DNA from: Atopsyche davidsoni
Lineage: Eukaryota > Arthropoda > Insecta > Trichoptera > Hydrobiosidae
Length of the DNA stretch: 64,000 nucleotides
Assembly (NCBI GenBank): GCA_022113835.1
Contig: JAILWY010000023.1
Coordinates: 62,001-126,000 of the forward strand
Reading direction: 5' to 3'
The first letter of the stretch is position 1; the number at the start of each line of letters is the position of its first letter. The translations under genes and the position numbers were made by a program. The notes below the pieces were generated by a model. That model was given only the letters and a program-made list of their open reading frames with translations. It was not told the DNA's origin and did no database searches. Below, piece after piece: positions 1-14,042 of this stretch.

Positions 1-1844
1 GGGTCACCCTGAGGAACCGCCAAATTAGCAGTGCCAGTATTTAACGACCGAGACACTCAATAACAAGAGGCAAATTACTCGCTCCCTCCGCCGTCCCGAG
101 AGGGAAGGATTCCCGAGCACACCGCACACCGCACACCAGCACCGGGCACCAGGCACTAGGCACTACGCACCACGCACTCCGCGCTACAGGACGCCCTCTC
201 GCTCGCCGGCCCTGGCCGCCGGCTCCGCGCCGCAGACGCTCGCGGCCCGGCCCTCGGCGGCTGCCCGCGACCGTTGGGTCGGGAGAGCGCAGGGGCGGGT
301 CGCGATGGCGTTGGGGAATGTGATGATTATTATTATTTTTTAATTTTATAAGATCTATACTGTAAATGTTTCTGTGAATACGAAAGCATACATTTCAAAA
401 TTATAAATAGCATCCAGTTTCTGAGGAAATCAAAACCCACAGAGATACCGAATAAAAAAAAAACCAAAACAATATCTCTAGCGCTTCTGACGCCCGCCGT
501 TAGCGACTCCCGATTCTCGGAATAGGGAGATCGATCTAAAATTTATCTAATTAGATTGTCTTGATTCGGAAATCTTTTAAATATGTGCGTATTAACCGAA
601 AGCGGTTTTGCGCGAACCCGAGCTATCCGGGCGCCCCTGCGCGGCAGCTGCGCGCACGTGCCACCCCGCGCCGCACACCTGGTCGGGCGCGGGGCGGGGC
701 GGGGCGGGGCGGGGCGGGGCAGGGCGGCCCACGGAATAGCGGACGTGAAAATAACCGTCGTTATCGAAACCGACGACCATCGACGATTCGTTTTTCAAAC
801 ATTCTCCATATAATGAAAAATTAATAATCTCGACGAATTATCTTTTGTGAAAATTATCCAAATGGAACATCTGATCGTAGAATGCATTTCAACTATCGGT
901 CGATTTTGCAAAAAAGCATAGACTTTATAGATCCTCTCGTACCGAAAAAACATCAGTCACGATCTATATCAGAGCGTGAGCCCCGGCCCGGTGTGGCCGA
1001 GCGCCGCCCCGCCGGGGTCCCCGGGCGCCGCCCCGGTAGCGAGACGGCCGGCGATTTTCCTCGCCCCGCTTTTGGCCGGCGTTGATTTCTTCTGTACTGC
1101 GGCAGGTCGCGCGATCTGTTCGTTTTCACGCTCCTCGGGTCGCTCGCCCGCCGGGAGGCGCTCACTCTTCGTCGCCCTCACTTCGAGCTCCATTTTTCAA
1201 AAGCGTTTCCGTGTCGATCGAGTACTGCGCGTGTAAGTTTGGCAACCACTTCGAAAACCGTGCACCGTGACTACTGTCCGATATAGGTCAAATATTGTTA
1301 TTATAATATTCTAAGCGAGCTCTCCATCTATCGACAGATTTGGCCTGCACTCCGCACACCGGCTCTGCAGGCAGACGCTGCATGGGATACTCGCTTCATT
1401 GCACTTTGGTATCTACCGTGCTGATGATACGTTTGTTAAAAAATATTGATTTATCGCATTTGAATCACTCCGTGTCACCGCGGACCAGCAAACGCCCGCT
1501 CCTCAACTTTTTTGTGGAGTCTCATTCGACAGTTTGCAGTGACACTTAGATATTTTTATGATTAAACAGATGATAGCGCATGAATGCAATTAAAACGATA
1601 AATGAGGACGATAAACAGTAAGAAATTCAGATAGAAAAGATAGCAGCTGCGCGGTTTCGTCAGTATCCGATATCGAAGTAGAGTCAAGTCGTGCCACCGT
1701 TCAGAAGATCGGTGTGAATTTGTCCAGGATGCGCATTCCGAACATTGCGCCGCGGAGTTCTCGCACCTCTCACCGGCAGCAGCATTCGAAGCCACATCTT
1801 AAGTACTTACATATAATTGATAACACTTTATTTATTTTTACATA
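1..1844. other. Non-coding GC-rich stretch with no gene recognised
   Basis: No exon with convincing coding character is visible. Positions 120-190 carry a degenerate short repeat built on cgcacacc/gcaccagg. A short ATG frame at 305 (M-A-L-G-N-V-M then Ile codons and a stop) could be a first-exon end, but no clear splice donor supports it. The GC-rich blocks at 180-310 and 960-1200 resemble the promoter-associated GC islands seen later in this window, so this may be the 5' end or first intron of a gene lying to the left. That is inference only. Confidence 0.4.
691..727 (+). repeat. GGGGC pentamer run, G-quadruplex-capable
   Basis: Six consecutive GGGGC units followed by AGGGCGG are read directly. 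Four or more G-runs separated by single bases fit the usual G-quadruplex pattern. The run lies inside a GC-rich block, and Sp1/KLF-type GC boxes are another possible reading. Confidence 0.85.
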
Positions 1845-1846
1845 TA

Positions 1847-3248
1847 CACCCATTCCTCGCTATACGGCCGCTCGTTATACGGCCTTTCGCTATAACGGCC
1901 CTTTTCAATTAAGGCACGTTTTCGATATACGGCCTAAAATGTTTCGCTAAAACGGTAAAAAAAAATTTTTTTCAATGTTATTTTGTTTACGAGCGTTATT
2001 CAGTGTGTGCTCATAGAGCGACTGGTTTAGACTTGTCTGTGAGTGTTTTATGTACATATTTATTACTGATTGTTGCACATTAACTGGAAAAATTGGAAAT
2101 AATTAGGGACATTTTTAGTACGTAAGTACATATGTATGTATGTATGTACAAATTATTTTTTTTAAACATGTATGTATTTTTTTATTAAACTTATTTTAAC
2201 TATTGATTATATGGATTGAGGACAATAACAAACGGAGAATGCCAATGAGTCAAATGACTATCCAGGAAAAAGCTTTAAGTATTTTCGAAAATTTGAAGAA
2301 TGGAGATACTAATGAATCTCCTGAAGATGTCACATTCCAAGCAAGCCGAGGATGGTTTGAAAAATTAAAAAATAGATTTAATTTGCCTAATTTGAAAATG
2401 AAAGGTGAAGCAGCTAACGCCGATGAGGCCACATTTAAGGAATATCCCAACGTTTAACGTAAACGAAACAGGGCTTTATTGGAAGCGAATGCCTGATCGC
2501 ACGTACATTCCAAAAACCGAAAAATCTGCACCTGGTTATAAGGTGTCTAAAGAACGATTCACTTTGCTACTTGGTGCAAATGCCACGGGTGATTTTAAGC
2601 TAAAACCACTTTTAATATATTCTGAAAATCCAAGGCCTCCTAAAGGACTAAATAAAAATCAATTACCCGTCATATGGAAATCCAACAAGAAAGCTTGGAT
2701 GACTAATGCTACTTTTGAGGATTGGTTAAAAAGTCACTTTTGTACAGAAGTGAAAAAATATTTGCGAGACAATAACATAACCAACAAGGCTTTGCTAATT
2801 TTGGATAATGCACCAGGGCATCCTACTAATTTATCCGAGCTATCTGAAGATGTCATGATTGAGAACCTTCCGAAAAATACAACAGCTCTGATCCAACCAA
2901 TGGATCAGGGTGCAATAGCCACTTTTATGGCATATTACCTACGCCGAACTTTCCGACAACTTATAAGGGAAACCGATGGTAAAGCTTCAATTAATATATT
3001 TTGGAAAAACTATAACATCAAGGATGCTGTTGACAGCATCAGTGAATCATGGAAGGAATTAAAATTAACAATAATGAACCATATTTGGAAAAGAATATGG
3101 CCAGAATTTGTAAAAAGTGTTAGATATTTAACAAATTTGAAACCGATCCCATTGAATTTGTATTAGAATAATTGATTCATTATACGGCTTTTCGCTTAGC
3201 AGCCAAGTTTCGTGGAACGTATCTAGGCCGTAAAGCGAGGTATAGGTG
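1847..3248 (+). mobile_element. Tigger/pogo-type DNA transposon with TIRs and TA target duplication
   Basis: The left end (1847 onward, cacccattcctcgctatacg) and the inverted right end (ending 3248, reading cacctatacctcgctttacg inward) match with about three differences. Both are flanked by TA, the usual duplication for Tc1/mariner/pogo elements. Further CGCTATACGGCC-like repeats lie just inside the left end. The interior encodes a broken CENP-B/Tigger transposase on the + strand. A second copy of the left end lies inverted at 28316-28519. Confidence 0.85.
2203..3166 (+). pseudogene. Broken Tigger (CENP-B/jerky-like) transposase
   Basis: Two frames make one interrupted protein. 2203-2457 encodes the end of a CENP-B/Tc5 DNA-binding domain (SRGWFEKLKNRF...NLKMKGEAA). 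2405-3166 encodes a DDE catalytic core with NETGLYWKRMPDRTY, LLILDNAPGHP and NTTALIQPMDQGA. The frames change at about 2440-2455, so a frameshift is required. The first helix-turn-helix is missing. The first catalytic Asp, normally in a D-E-T-G motif, is Asn here (N-V-N-E-T-G), so the enzyme is expected to be dead even apart from the frameshift. The family assignment is from motif recognition. Confidence 0.85.
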
Positions 3249-3737
3249 TATTAACTTTAAAGCCCTAAAGGCGTTTGTTTAATAATATAATAAATCAATC
3301 AATCAATCAAGTTTTACTAGGTTATACCCGTAATTTAATGAAGTGTTAAATAATAATAGAGGTTTGTAAAATCAATAAACAGATTTGGCTCCCAATTTTT
3401 TTTTTTTACTTTGTAATGTACTTATATTTGGCTCTTTGGTTAATAAGTTTGCCGACCCCTGGTATAGTGTGATATTCTGCAGTTAAATTTTCTGAACTGA
3501 GAGGCACTCCTGGCTATTTATGCGCTATCCCAAGCGTGAGCCAAAGACCACCAACATGACCACAATAACAAAGGAAGCTGATCTTTCGACAGAATTAAAA
3601 TCGTAAAGATTCAGCAGGGCCTGCGCTCAGCAATTCATTCCTTGCGCCTCCATCTATAACCACCGGCACATTTTGTATTAAGAAACAACTCCTTGTTGTG
3701 AAATTACAAATTTGAAATTTTTTTTTTTGTAAATACA
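3249..3737. other. Intergenic; simple repeat and a possible hAT end fragment
   Basis: Positions 3290-3310 hold an AATC tetramer repeat. A tail ending gccgacccctg at 3461 resembles the right end of a hAT-type MITE (compare the ends at 50777 and 63875), but no left end was found. Nothing coding is visible. Confidence 0.35.
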
Positions 3738-3749
3738 TTTTTTATATAA

Positions 3750-3972
3750 TATTTTGAATAAAAATACTTGGTAAGGGCTAATGTGATTTTAATGTACACT
3801 TTAACAATCTGTTTTAATGTACATTTTAACAATCTGTTTGATAATGCCAACGTGAAAGGTTGGCGAAACCGGTCACTAATAAAAACAAAAATGTGGAAAA
3901 TCACTCAAGTATTTTTATTCAAAATATTAAAATGGAATTCCACCAAGTACTCTGTCAAAAATATTGAATTTC
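3750..3972. repeat. Fold-back repeat copy A, 12-bp target duplication
   Basis: This is a member of the recurrent palindromic family. The right arm (3834-3972) carries the conserved centre GATAATGCCAACGTGAAAGG, then GAAACCGGTCACTAATAAAA, and the outer motif GGAATTCCACCAAGTACTCT. The left arm is short and degraded. The 12-bp sequence ttttttatataa lies on both sides (3738-3749 and 3973-3984), which is consistent with a target-site duplication. Confidence 0.75.
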
Positions 3973-3984
3973 TTTTTTATATAA

Positions 3985-5057
3985 ATTATAAAAAAACCTA
4001 TACTTAAAAAGGACTGGTAATTATCAACTAAATAAGAGATTCATTTGCTTTCGATTGACATGAATGAAGGATTAGAAAAACTAGACTCAGGATATGATAT
4101 TTAATAATAAAAAAAATCACAAAATTTATATTATGACATAAAATTGAGGAAATTACGGTAACACATTTGGTAGAAATGTTAAATAAGTATACACTATATA
4201 AAATAAACAAAAAAATCAAAATTGCCTGGGAGTATGGGAAATGAAATTTAAATTCATACCCTGCAAAATTCATTAGTGTTGCACTGCACTGAAGTCTTAA
4301 GGTGCAACCTCTCAAAGCTCACGTGTGTATATGATAATTACAAAAATCAAGTTACACTTCATCAGGCGCCTTATCATCCTAAGTCCTGAACAAGTAGAAC
4401 CATGATATGCACCAAATGTTGGTAAAAGTTTGTCATCACACCTTACACATGCTCACACCACTCTCCTACAGATCTGAGGGACACCACCATCATATTCACT
4501 AAATACAATAATAAATATGTATGTTAAAACATACATAAATTTATATATACATATACATATATAATAAATACGCAACAGTCAAATGATGAACAAAAACATA
4601 GAGCAATTGTCAACTCAGACATTTGACACATGCACAGCAGTGACTTGAGCTCAGTCTCGAAACACAAATTCATCAGGAACTGCACCACCTGGACAGGCTG
4701 CTGCAGCCTGAATTACTGAATTCATTGGTGAAGTAGAACAAAACAGACTATGTCTGCACTATGAGACCTCCTAGACTGCAAGCGAGTCTGTTTAGACATT
4801 ATTTAACAGACGCCATTATATAACATCAAATTACTCTAAAGGGAAGAGATTCAATGTTTTGTTAGCAGCTTAGCCGACTGATCCTGATCTGCTGAGAAGA
4901 AGATAATACTATTTTAGGTCAGAACTTCTTTTGATCCGATGCACTAGCAGGTGATTGTCGGTAAATACTTTTAAACAAAGCGAGTATTTAGTGGAGTCTA
5001 GTAAGTTGAATTACATAAAATGGCCCAGTACAAGTTATACTCAAGAGTTGGCAAGTG
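3985..5057. other. 3' flank / probable 3' UTR side of Cdk4
   Basis: No coding exon is seen. Because Cdk4 is read on the minus strand and its stop is at 5058-5060, the adjoining part of this stretch is expected to hold the Cdk4 3' UTR. No convincing AATAAA on the minus strand was found within the first few hundred bases, so the transcript end is undefined. Confidence 0.4.
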
Positions 5058-8779
<3,722 letters not shown>

Positions 8780-9467
8780 TTCCTATTTTTATTACTTATT
8801 ACCTAAGTTTAAAAACACTAATAAGCGATCGCACACATGTTTATTTATATTATATTATCACAGGTCGTAACAGTTTTAAGAATAATAATCGAGCACCACC
8901 GGATCACAAAACAATGGTGAAAATCCAGGTAACAAAATCTGCTGGAGTCAGAGAAGTTACTGCTTCGTTCCCCGCGCAGAAAATATACAGATATCCATTG
9001 AAATGCCTACACAGTCACAGGTATATACAAAACCGTGTCCCCGTGAGCCGCATCGTCTGCGATTCTCACTGTTCCCAACTGCCGCGTGAAGCTGCAGGAG
9101 TGTTGCCAGCTCTAATTTACACAAAACAACGTCAATGCAAAATCCGATTATATAGCCGAGGCTGTTGAACAACTACCGCTTGTTGGAGAAAAACTATATG
9201 CATTATCTCTATTTATATTTATAAATGTAGAGAGAAAAAATAAAAACAGTTGAATTTTGAACAATAACCTAAACAACCCAAATATAAAAATTATTACATA
9301 TTTATATTTTTACTCAATAACAATGTTCTGTATCAAAAAGACAACAATAGATTAAATAAATATTATTTATATACATATTAATGTGTGTGTGTACTTCTGT
9401 CAATAACTTAAAGTTATTATGATTGACACTAGATGGCATGCTGTTTATTTTTATTTTATTTACTGTT

Positions 9468-9560
<93 letters not shown>

Positions 9561-10357
9561 TTACACTATATATAGATTTACACTGAAGATAAGTTTAAAA
9601 CCATGTAAATCTAAAACAAACTAAAAAGTGCATAATTCAGTCATATTTCAACGTAAAATAAAACTAAATACAAAATATCTTTAAAAAAAGAATGGTCTAT
9701 AAATAAAATGTCAAAAATATGTGTATCATTTAACACATGGAAACAAGAAATATCAATTTAGTAACATAGTCACTTTAGTTGTCACTTTCGTAGATTTTTC
9801 ATCTTTTCTGGTGAATTAGAAACAATTGCAGATCGGCGAAGCGTGGTTATGAAATCCGTAATTAACAATTGTGTTTGGTTTTTTGTCTTATATTATCATA
9901 TTGAGTTACTCGCTAAAATAGGAGAGCTCGTTCAACATTCGAGTCATTTTGTAGAATATGATTACTCAATTTTCGCCCTAATTCAAGTCCTTCACGGATG
10001 ACTTTTGCTGTGAACGCAACCGGTTCAGACTTCTCTTCGTGAGGATCACGTCTCCGTATGCATGAACTTTATACACACTTGGAAAACGATCGCTTCAGAA
10101 TAAATAGAATTCGGGATTGAATGGAATGAAGAAATGACTATAAATATAAGCCTCAGTGTTACCAAGCGAACGGAATTAAAAATTAACGGCGATTTTTTGT
10201 CATTTTTCAATTCTATTTTTAAAAAAACTGTGTTTAAGAGCGTGGGACAAATATATATATAACCACTATACGATGGACAAAGAAAATGAAGAATCAATTA
10301 TATAGATATATATGATAATTATCCACCTGTGTTTTTTCAAAAGTTAGCCATAAAATT
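8780..10357. other. Cdk4 5' flank and intergenic DNA
   Basis: This region lies upstream of the Cdk4 start. A moderately GC-richer patch at 8990-9110 may be the promoter or 5' UTR, but no TATA box or clear initiator is seen. The rest is AT-rich intergenic DNA that includes a long TA microsatellite. Confidence 0.4.
9472..9558. repeat. (TA)n microsatellite
   Basis: About 43 perfect TA units read directly. A long open frame through it (alternating Ile-Tyr) is an artefact of the repeat. Confidence 0.97.
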
Positions 10358-10365
10358 AAAAAAAA
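10358..10365 (-). terminator. RNA polymerase III terminator of tRNA-Pro
   Basis: Eight A on the + strand, i.e. T8 on the transcribed sense, 16 bases downstream of the tRNA 3' end. This is a standard Pol III stop. Confidence 0.8.
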
Positions 10366-10381
10366 CTCATTTCTTTCTCAG

Positions 10382-10452
10382 GGCTCGTCCGGGATTTGAA
10401 CCCGGGACCTCTCGCACCCGAAGCGAGAATCATACCCCTAGACCAACGAGCC
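10382..10452 (-). tRNA. tRNA-Pro (anticodon CGG)
   Basis: On the minus strand the acceptor stem is GGCTCGT paired with ACGAGCC. The anticodon arm is CTCGC-TTCGGGT-GCGAG, with anticodon CGG at + positions 10420-10418 (decoding CCG). The T arm contains GGTTCAAATCC (B box), and TGGTCTAGGGG fits the A box/D arm. There is no intron, and the 3' CCA is not encoded, as expected in eukaryotes. All stems pair, so the gene looks intact. Confidence 0.95.
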
Positions 10453-12129
10453 ACGCCCGTAAGGTCTGTTGACTGGTGTATAAATTTCTCCCGTATATTC
10501 ATAATACTTTGTATTTCCTTAGTTTATAGACAGATGGCAGTAAATATACATAATATAATATATGTAACCTGAGTTATAAAAGCGGAAAAAAAACAAGATT
10601 ATTGGTTATTTCAAATTGCGTTAAATTTAATTCAATTATAAATGAGCCCTTAGATAGGGTTTGCTATTTCATGGAATTCATTTGGTGATAATTTTAAGAG
10701 TGGACTAAATAAAAAAAAATGGTAGATAATTTAAATAAGGTATCACTAATCAACAGATGACGATATAAATGATTAAATATTTAGTTTAATTTAAATTTCA
10801 AGCGTAAGAGTGCCAGCAGCGTAACGGTCACCATTTGGATAACATCATCTTTTCGAAATAATTTTCCATTTTGTATTCTTATAATCAACAATAAAAAAAA
10901 CTTGATTACTAGTAGTTTTTGTTTTACTGAACTAATAAATACCCGATACTCTGTTTGGACACACTGTATATATATATTAAAGCTAAACCATAAAAAAACA
11001 CCCAAAATGAGCACCCTAATTGCAAATCGATTGTTAGTTGTGTTGCTGCGTGTGTAGCTGAAAAATCACGACAATAAATTTTAATAACATTTTTTGTCCC
11101 ACTTTTTCCAGAGAAATTGCATAAAAATTGCAAATTGATATTTGTCGTTTGTGTGGAGGGCTTTTATGTTTCCCCATAATACGTCACACGTTTCATAGCG
11201 TCCTAAGCGAGTGCTGACTTCAATGGGTTTTTATGCATATTTTTTCCCTCACCAAATCAAAAGAGAATTCCACGAACGCTACCAACTAAGCCTCGCGCAG
11301 CATCAGGTTGCGGGGCAACCTTCGCGATCGCTGTCGGAAAGAGTGGTGATTGCAGGGCCTCGAAGGCGCTGCGAGGGCGGCGAGGGTGGCGAGGGCGCCC
11401 TGGACGGCCAGGACGGCCAGGACGGCCAGGACGGCCAGGACGGCCAGGGCGGCGACGGCGAAGAGTCGTTACTCATCGCGGCCAGCGCGGCACTCCGACA
11501 TTCCGGCGCTGACCGCAATGTGGGCGCGTAACTCGCCAATGTCTATCGGCATTTCGCCGTGAATAATGCGAGGGGGCAGATTCGCAGAAGCGGAAAGCTT
11601 CTTTGAACGGTTCCGCGTCCACTGCGCCCCGCATCCCTCTGGCGCACTGACATTCCTGGAAACCGGATCCTCAAATAATATTCTGCCGAAGGTCGACTTT
11701 CCTCTCGTTCCCTCCGGCCGCATCGGACGGGACGGCCGCCGTCGTCCGAGGCTACCGAAGACGACCGGTCATTACCGCTATACGAAAATATCGAAGAAAG
11801 CGCGAGTCGGTGCAAGGAAAACCGACCTCTGGGCCGAGCGGGAGAAGACCGCAATCGCCGTGCGAGCGACGCTTCCCGTTCCCCCGTCGAGCGCATCGCA
11901 TGTCGTCCTTCTCTCTTGGAAAGTCTGAGCTCTCTGACCGACACCGTAGGGATTGTAATCGCGCATCAGACGGTTTGGCCACACTAGCAGAAAAAATACC
12001 GCTAGTCGACAGTCGAGAAGCGAGAAGCGAGAACCGAGAACCGACCTCGCGCCGCGGCATACCGCGCCCGCATTCCGAGGGAGCAGCACGACGCCCGAGC
12101 GCGAGCACCCGCGACCGCCGAGACGCGGC
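10453..12129. other. Intergenic, becoming GC-rich after 11200
   Basis: 10453-11200 is AT-rich with nothing recognisable. From about 11290 GC and CpG density rise steadily toward the candidate first exon near 12.2 kb, as in a promoter island. Long overlapping frames on both strands from 11200 to 12400 are Arg/Ser/Pro-rich, without domain or splice support, and are best explained by few stop codons in GC-rich DNA. Confidence 0.5.
11402..11450 (+). repeat. 9-bp minisatellite (GGACGGCCA)n
   Basis: Five to six near-perfect 9-bp units read directly, inside the GC island upstream of the SEA/EGF gene. Confidence 0.9.
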
Positions 12130-12257
12130 CAGTGCAGTGAGTGTGAGTGACGGTGTCCGTGCGAGTTCCCGCGAGTGCCCGAGTGCCCGAGTGCCTTCTT
12201 GCCTTCCCGCCCTCCCGCCTTCCCGGCGTGTGCAGGATCCAGCGGGACTCCCTGCAG
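12130..12257 (+). other. Candidate 5' UTR exon of the SEA/EGF membrane-protein gene
   Basis: A GC-rich stretch rich in GTGAGTG/GAGTGCC repeats ends ...CCCTGCAG with a strong donor GTGAGTGCC at 12258. The first coding exon at 17800 begins after an acceptor (ctgtttcag) and not at a promoter, so at least one upstream non-coding exon is needed. This is the best candidate seen. The start boundary is arbitrary. Confidence 0.35.
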
Positions 12258-13235
12258 GTGAGTGCCGAGCCACGCGCAGTGCACCGCTCCTGTAACGGTG
12301 ATCCCGGGCGGGCCCTCGCGGCGCTCGACGGTCGCCTTTCTTTCGGTGTCGGCAATTTCTCTTTCGGCTCCGAATACGTAAATCGACGTTCATTTGTGAG
12401 AAACGTCAAAAGTTACAACATCCGTGACCGATCGCGAGCGGCGCAGGCCCCGGCCGATTTAGCTGACGAAATTAAACTAAAAAAACTACATTTCTAAATC
12501 AGTGGCGTTAATTTTTAATTTGGACAAAACTATCATATGAATTTGCACAACGTACCGAACTGATGAAGCATTGGAATCGTTTGACGACAAATACGTTTGA
12601 AAAGTATTAGTGCGCATAGGTTTTGTAATGTTCAACGATAATTGTCTTAAAAGAAGGAAAAAAATGTAAGATGTGCTTACGAACTTTGCGTTGCATATCT
12701 AATAAATTCTAGTTTTTACTAGATTTGTTGTAATTTTCATTACACACAGTTCCGGTTACGTACCACAAAAGTGTACAATGAAGGGCAGGATCTCTTCGCG
12801 GAGTGTCAGACTTCGGGACGCCCTGTCCCGCGCCTCCCTCGGGAGCAGCCGGGCAGAGCGCGTGAAGAGCGGTTTCAATCCTCAATGCCTGGCCTGATTC
12901 TATGCTACATACCAGGGATGGCCGACAACTCGATCGCGAAACCAATTTAGGTCGACCGCCGTTAAATAATTATGTTGTTTAAAAATATATTTTGCTTATC
13001 TACCCTTAGCTCGCGAGAGTGCACTTCGTACTGAAACATAGTGTATAGAATTAGTATGTATTTCACACCTCCCTCGCCCCACTTACACTACGCCTATACC
13101 AAGCCGATCGCGATACATTTTTAAGATAAAAAATACATCTTAAATATTCAAAATTTTACCACCCCTGCTATCTACTACCTTACAGTACGGTAGTAGTAGT
13201 TAATAGAGACAATTCAATATGTTTGTGTATATGTA

Positions 13236-13551
13236 TCAATATTTTTGACAGAGAGTACCTGGTGGAATTCCATTTCAATATTTTAAATAAAATAAAATAC
13301 TTGAACGATTTTTGCACATGTAAATTTTTTATTGGTGACCGGTTTCGCCAACCTTTCACGTTGGGATTATCAATCTGATACATTCTCTCTCTTTCTAATA
13401 ACCTCTCCCTCTAACAATTGTTTACGTATTATTGTTTATTATTATATAAAATCTCATTCTGTTTGATAATGCCAACGTGAAAGGTTGGCGAAACCGATCA
13501 CCAATAAAAAAATAATTGTGGAAAAATCACTCACTTTTTATTAAAATAAAA
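13236..13551. repeat. Fold-back repeat copy B, both arms
   Basis: The left arm 13236-13381 (outer motif gacagagagtacctggtgga, then attggtgaccggtttcgcca) is followed by about 80 bp of internal sequence. The right arm from 13461 (gtttgataatgccaacgtga) is its inverted copy. The right end is cut short close to the pogo-like MITE at 13564. No target duplication could be read. Confidence 0.75.
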
Positions 13552-13563
13552 ATTATATATATA

Positions 13564-13965
13564 CGGAAAAACTTCGATTTAACGGACTTCGGATATAACG
13601 GGCAAAAAATCCGGTCAAATGTAAAAAAATAAAAGCGTTTTAAATGCGAAAATGTAAAAGAGTGGATTCTAAAAAAAAAAAGTAAGCTTCAAAAGTGCAA
13701 ACAAAAGTTGATTCCATTTTAGCGGGATTACCGAAAGCAAGCGCGTCGATATCAAACATCAACGGCACTTCACGACGAGTGTGCGAAGACAATTAAATAG
13801 AATTTTGTTAGTGTTCTGTATATTTTATTTATATCTAAATACATACAGTGTATTTTCAAAAAATAGTTTTTTTTAATGTATTTTAAACATATTTTTATAT
13901 AACAGACTTTCGGCTCTAAGGGACACCCCCTCCACCGAATCGATCCGTTATATCGAGGTTTTACT

Positions 13966-13966
<1 letters not shown>
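13564..13966. mobile_element. Pogo/Tigger-type MITE, about 400 bp
   Basis: Left cggaaaaacttcgatttaac and right (inverted) agtaaaacctcgatataacg form imperfect terminal inverted repeats with TA at the ends. A closely related element lies at 18847-19299: both contain gcaagcgcgtcgatatcaaa and ttcacgacgagtgt inside. No coding capacity is visible. Confidence 0.75.
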
Positions 13967-13968
<2 letters not shown>

Positions 13969-14025
<57 letters not shown>

Positions 14026-14042
14026 ATATATATGTATATATA
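13969..14042. repeat. TA/TG microsatellite
   Basis: (TA)n followed by (GT)n and (TA)n, abutting the MITE end. Confidence 0.95.

Noticed and set aside
9433..9624. 63-codon frame of alternating Ile-Tyr
   Set aside because: Translation of the (TA)n microsatellite.
11543..12393. Long overlapping frames on both strands
   Set aside because: GC-rich DNA with few stops on either strand; Arg/Ser/Pro composition and no recognisable motif.
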